Positions 61,703 through 64,000 of a stretch of DNA of 64,000 nt are shown in pieces. The notes below the pieces were generated by a model that saw only the letters and a list, made by a program, of their open reading frames with translations, had not been told where the DNA came from and did not search any database. Position 1 is the first letter of the stretch, and every line of letters begins with the position of its first letter. A program made the position numbers and the translations under genes. The stretch comes from Aldehydirespirator sp965203575 (GTDB lineage Bacteria > Actinomycetota > Acidimicrobiia > Acidimicrobiales > Aldehydirespiratoraceae), in contig OZ241894.1 of NCBI GenBank assembly GCA_965203575.1, positions 3,038,001-3,102,000 of the forward strand, written 5' to 3'.

Positions 61703-62412
61703 CTCAGTGCCTCGATGGCCGCGGCGATCAACTCGGGGGCTTCTGAGCTGCGGTCGGGATAGCGGCTGTGGCAGGCGGCGAGCTGCTCGACGGTGAAGTG
61801 TGACAGCACCCAGGATCGGGCCTCGGAGTCGAAGGTTTCGATGAGACGGCAGCCCACCAGGGTGGCGTCGCGGGGCAGGCGCAGGTCGGCGGGGTCTGAT
61901 CCGGAACAGAAGTGGTGCCAGAACTCGTCGGGCACCGGTCCTTGGGGGCCTCGACGCTGGGTGGGGTCGGGTCGGGGCACATGGGCCATGAGCGCCGCGG
62001 TCACCGAGGCGCCGGCGAGGCGCCAGAACACGAGGTGCTCATGCAGGTGCCGCGCCGGTGGGGTTTCCTCGCTGGGCACGACCAACCCGGCATCGCTGAG
62101 CTGGCGCAGGGCCGCCGCAGCAGTGGTGGCGTCGAGGCCGGCGCGATGGGCGACCGCGGCTTCAGCGGCGCCGCGTGGCCACAAGCGCAGCACTGACAGG
62201 ATCGCTCTCTCGCAGGGCTCCAGAGCCTCAGCCGCAGAAGCCGCGGGGGCGGTGATCACCGTTATGGCGGTGGGGCTTGCCACAGCGTCGAGAGTAGTTG
62301 CCGCCGGTGACAGCGGTGACGGTGGTTCCCACACCGGAAGCCGACGGGTCTGCCGTGTCCTTGTTCGACGTGCCGTGCGTGCTTCTTGGATGACCGTTTC
62401 GGGCTTGGGCAT
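61699..62412 (-). CDS. Winged-helix DNA-binding-like hypothetical protein
   Basis: 237 residues from the ATG at 62412 (a longer frame to 62493 exists). A basic N-terminus (EARTARRTRTRQTRRLP) leads to a likely winged helix near residues 80-130: EPCERAILSVLRLWPRGAAEAAVAHRAGLDATTAAAALRQLSDAGLVVPSEETPP. The C-terminal part contains DEFWHHFCSGSDPADLRL, suggesting substrate or partner binding. No named family. It ends just inside the left flank of the second IS copy. Confidence 0.6.
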   Translation of the reverse strand: MPKPETVIQEARTARRTRTRQTRRLPVWEPPSPLSPAATTLDAVASPTAITVITAPAASAAEALEPCERAILSVLRLWPRGAAEAAVAHRAGLDATTAAAALRQLSDAGLVVPSEETPPARHLHEHLVFWRLAGASVTAALMAHVPRPDPTQRRGPQGPVPDEFWHHFCSGSDPADLRLPRDATLVGCRLIETFDSEARSWVLSHFTVEQLAACHSRYPDRSSEAPELIAAAIEALS

Positions 62413-62551
62413 GCGATCACGCCTAGGGGCGAGCGTATGGGCAGCCGTCGAGTGCTTGTGGCAGAAGCTGGATCTGGCTTGCGCTGGAAGCATGCAAAGC
62501 TCGCGACTCGCCCGGGATTGGCACCCTACCGGCGCAGTTGTGATCCATTAG

Positions 62552-64000
62552 CCCAGATATTTCAGTAGGGGGCTTGTGTGGGGTGGTTGTGTGCGCGGGA
62601 ATGCCCTCCTGGTGTGGCATTATCGGGCTTGTAGAGAGTCCCGGGACCACACCTGGGAGGGCACTCGCATGGTGAAGCATACAGGCACCCGGCCGCGGCT
62701 CGAGTTCACTGGCGGGGGGCGGGGTCTGGCTGTTCATGCCGGGTCGCGGCTGCTGGCTGATCTGGCTGATGCCACGGGGTTGACGGCGGCGCTGTCGGAG
62801 GCGATGGCGGGGATCAAGTCACGGGCTCGGGGCCATGGGCGGGGCCGGGTGCTGGCGGATGCGGCGGTGATGATCGCCGACGGCGGCGAGACGATCGGTG
62901 ACATCGCCGCGCTGGCGGCGCAGCCGCGGCTGTTCGGGCCGGTCGCGTCGCCGGCGACGCTGTGGCGCACCCTCGACGGCGCCGCCGGGCGCGTCGAGGC
63001 GATCAAGGCCGCCCGCGCCGAGGCCCGCCGCAACGCCTGGGCCGCGGGGGCGGACCCGGGGTTCTATGTGATCGACATCGACGCCACGCTGGTGGAGTCC
63101 CACTCAGACAAGCAGCACGCCGCGGGCACATACAAGGGAGGCTTCGGGTTCCATCCGATGATGGCGTACCTCGACGCGACCGGCGAGTGCCTCGCCGGGC
63201 TGCTGCGCCCAGGCAACGCCGGGTCCAGCACCGCCGCTGACCACATAGAGGTCCTCGACGACGCCCTGGCCCAACTGCCGGTCGACCCGCGCCGGGTGGA
63301 GGTGACCGCCAGAACCGACTCCGCCGGAGCGTCGAAGGCGTTCGTGGAGGCCTGCCGCAGCCGCGGCGTGAAGTTCTGCGTCGGCCGTCGGCTCAGCATC
63401 GACATCGCACAGGCCGTCACCGAAGTCCCCGAAAAGTGCTGGCAGCCGGCGCTGAGCGCCGACGGGTCCGAGCTGCGCGACCACGCCGAAGTCGCCGACA
63501 TCACCCGCCGGGCCGACCTCTCGGGCTGGCCTGAGGGCACCCGCCTCATCGCCCGCCGCGAGTACCCCCACCCCGGCGCGCAGCTCAGCTTCTGCGACGC
63601 TGAGGGACGCCGGCTGCAGGTGCTGGCCACCGACATCGCCGACAACGAAGCCGACGGCACCGACGCCGCCTACATCGAGGCGCTGCACCGCGGCAGAGGC
63701 CGAGCCGAACGACAGATCAGCGACCACAAAGCCACCGGGCTGGCCAGGCTCCCCTCCCACTCCTTCGCCATCAACTGCGTGTGGCTGCAGCTCACGATGA
63801 CCGCGCACGACCTGCTCGCCTGGACCCGGACCCTCGCCCTCGACGGCGAGTTGGCCAGAGCCGAACCCAAACGGCTGCGCCACTGCCTGTGGCACACCGC
63901 CGCCCGGCTCACCCGAACCGGCCGACAACACTACGCCAGACTCTGCGACGACTGGCCCTGGACCCCCCAGCTGCTCGCCGCGTTCGAGAAGGTCCACAAC
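62552..64000 (+). mobile_element. IS1380-like insertion sequence, second copy, right end outside window
   Basis: Left end CCCAGATATTTCAGTAGGGG matches the ends of the element at 55889, followed by the same GGCTTGTG stretch and an inverted-repeat leader. The base run TTAG precedes it (the first copy has CTAG). Direct orientation relative to the first copy. About 1450 bases are inside the window. Confidence 0.88.
62669..64000 (+). CDS. IS1380-family transposase, 3' end cut by window edge
   Basis: 444 codons from ATG to the window end. It aligns without gaps to the transposase at 56007, which has five more residues before its stop. All three catalytic blocks are present (DIDATLVESHSDKQ, ARTDSAGASKAF, HRGRGRAERQISDHKATGL). 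Many scattered substitutions distinguish it from the first copy, so the two were acquired or diverged separately. Confidence 0.93.
   Translation, partial: MVKHTGTRPRLEFTGGGRGLAVHAGSRLLADLADATGLTAALSEAMAGIKSRARGHGRGRVLADAAVMIADGGETIGDIAALAAQPRLFGPVASPATLWRTLDGAAGRVEAIKAARAEARRNAWAAGADPGFYVIDIDATLVESHSDKQHAAGTYKGGFGFHPMMAYLDATGECLAGLLRPGNAGSSTAADHIEVLDDALAQLPVDPRRVEVTARTDSAGASKAFVEACRSRGVKFCVGRRLSIDIAQAVTEVPEKCWQPALSADGSELRDHAEVADITRRADLSGWPEGTRLIARREYPHPGAQLSFCDAEGRRLQVLATDIADNEADGTDAAYIEALHRGRGRAERQISDHKATGLARLPSHSFAINCVWLQLTMTAHDLLAWTRTLALDGELARAEPKRLRHCLWHTAARLTRTGRQHYARLCDDWPWTPQLLAAFEKVHN

Noticed and set aside
55889..64000. Composite transposon formed by the two direct IS1380-like copies
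   Set aside because: The first copy has its own CTAG target duplication and the copies differ at many bases, so independent insertions are more likely.

Overview
The window is about 70% GC throughout, densely packed, and reads as a chromosome segment of a high-GC actinomycete. The best fit is the class Acidimicrobiia (inference). The grounds are the actinobacterial block manB / Trm112-like / SIS isomerase / ahcY, an F420-type LLM oxidoreductase, SecA with a C-terminal zinc motif next to prfB-ftsE-ftsX, and many genes whose start codon lies only 6-9 bases after a TANNNT box, implying leaderless mRNAs.

Layout. 1-25 kb is mostly core envelope and polysaccharide biology. It holds a large GT2 glycosyltransferase/membrane protein coupled to a DUF5719 protein, ftsH, and two convergent paralogous polytopic membrane proteins around a CPBP protease. 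A PTPS-related membrane protein coupled to a dolichyl-phosphate-type glycosyltransferase follows, then manB-Trm112-SIS, a third membrane protein, ahcY, an LLM oxidoreductase, an SDR and two tandemly duplicated NAD-dependent epimerases. 25-34 kb is housekeeping: a DUF3467 gene with a coupled micro-ORF, comF-like, hpf, secA, prfB, ftsE, ftsX, and ald divergent from an Lrp regulator. 34-43.7 kb is mixed metabolism (acyl-CoA dehydrogenase, zinc alcohol dehydrogenase, L11-type methyltransferase, TetR, phosphotransferase, CotH/lamin-tail lipoprotein). It ends with a thioredoxin-fold gene whose in-frame TGA lies in a WASW-TGA-GC context and is followed by a bacterial SECIS-like hairpin: a selenoprotein candidate.

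43.9-64 kb is an accessory island. It carries two toxin-antitoxin modules transcribed divergently from an 86-bp operator region, a broken third MazF, and a secreted S-layer-domain alpha/beta hydrolase with a near-perfect internal duplication. An N-terminally shortened tyrosine integrase comes next. A five-gene overlapping minus-strand operon follows (DNA methyltransferase, small protein, SMC/Rad50-like ATPase, unknown protein, SIR2-domain protein) that looks like an anti-phage system. Then come a dprA/comF-like pair in which the comF-like gene is split by an IS1380-like element, small unknown genes, a decayed AbiEii-like gene, a kinase, and a second IS1380-like copy running off the right edge.

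The strongest leads are the selenoprotein at 42534-43688, the methyltransferase/SMC/SIR2 operon at 49176-55276 with its repeat operator, and the comF-like gene whose frame is restored exactly when the IS and one CTAG duplication are removed. No rRNA, tRNA or CRISPR array was seen. No gene-free stretch exceeds about 200 bases.
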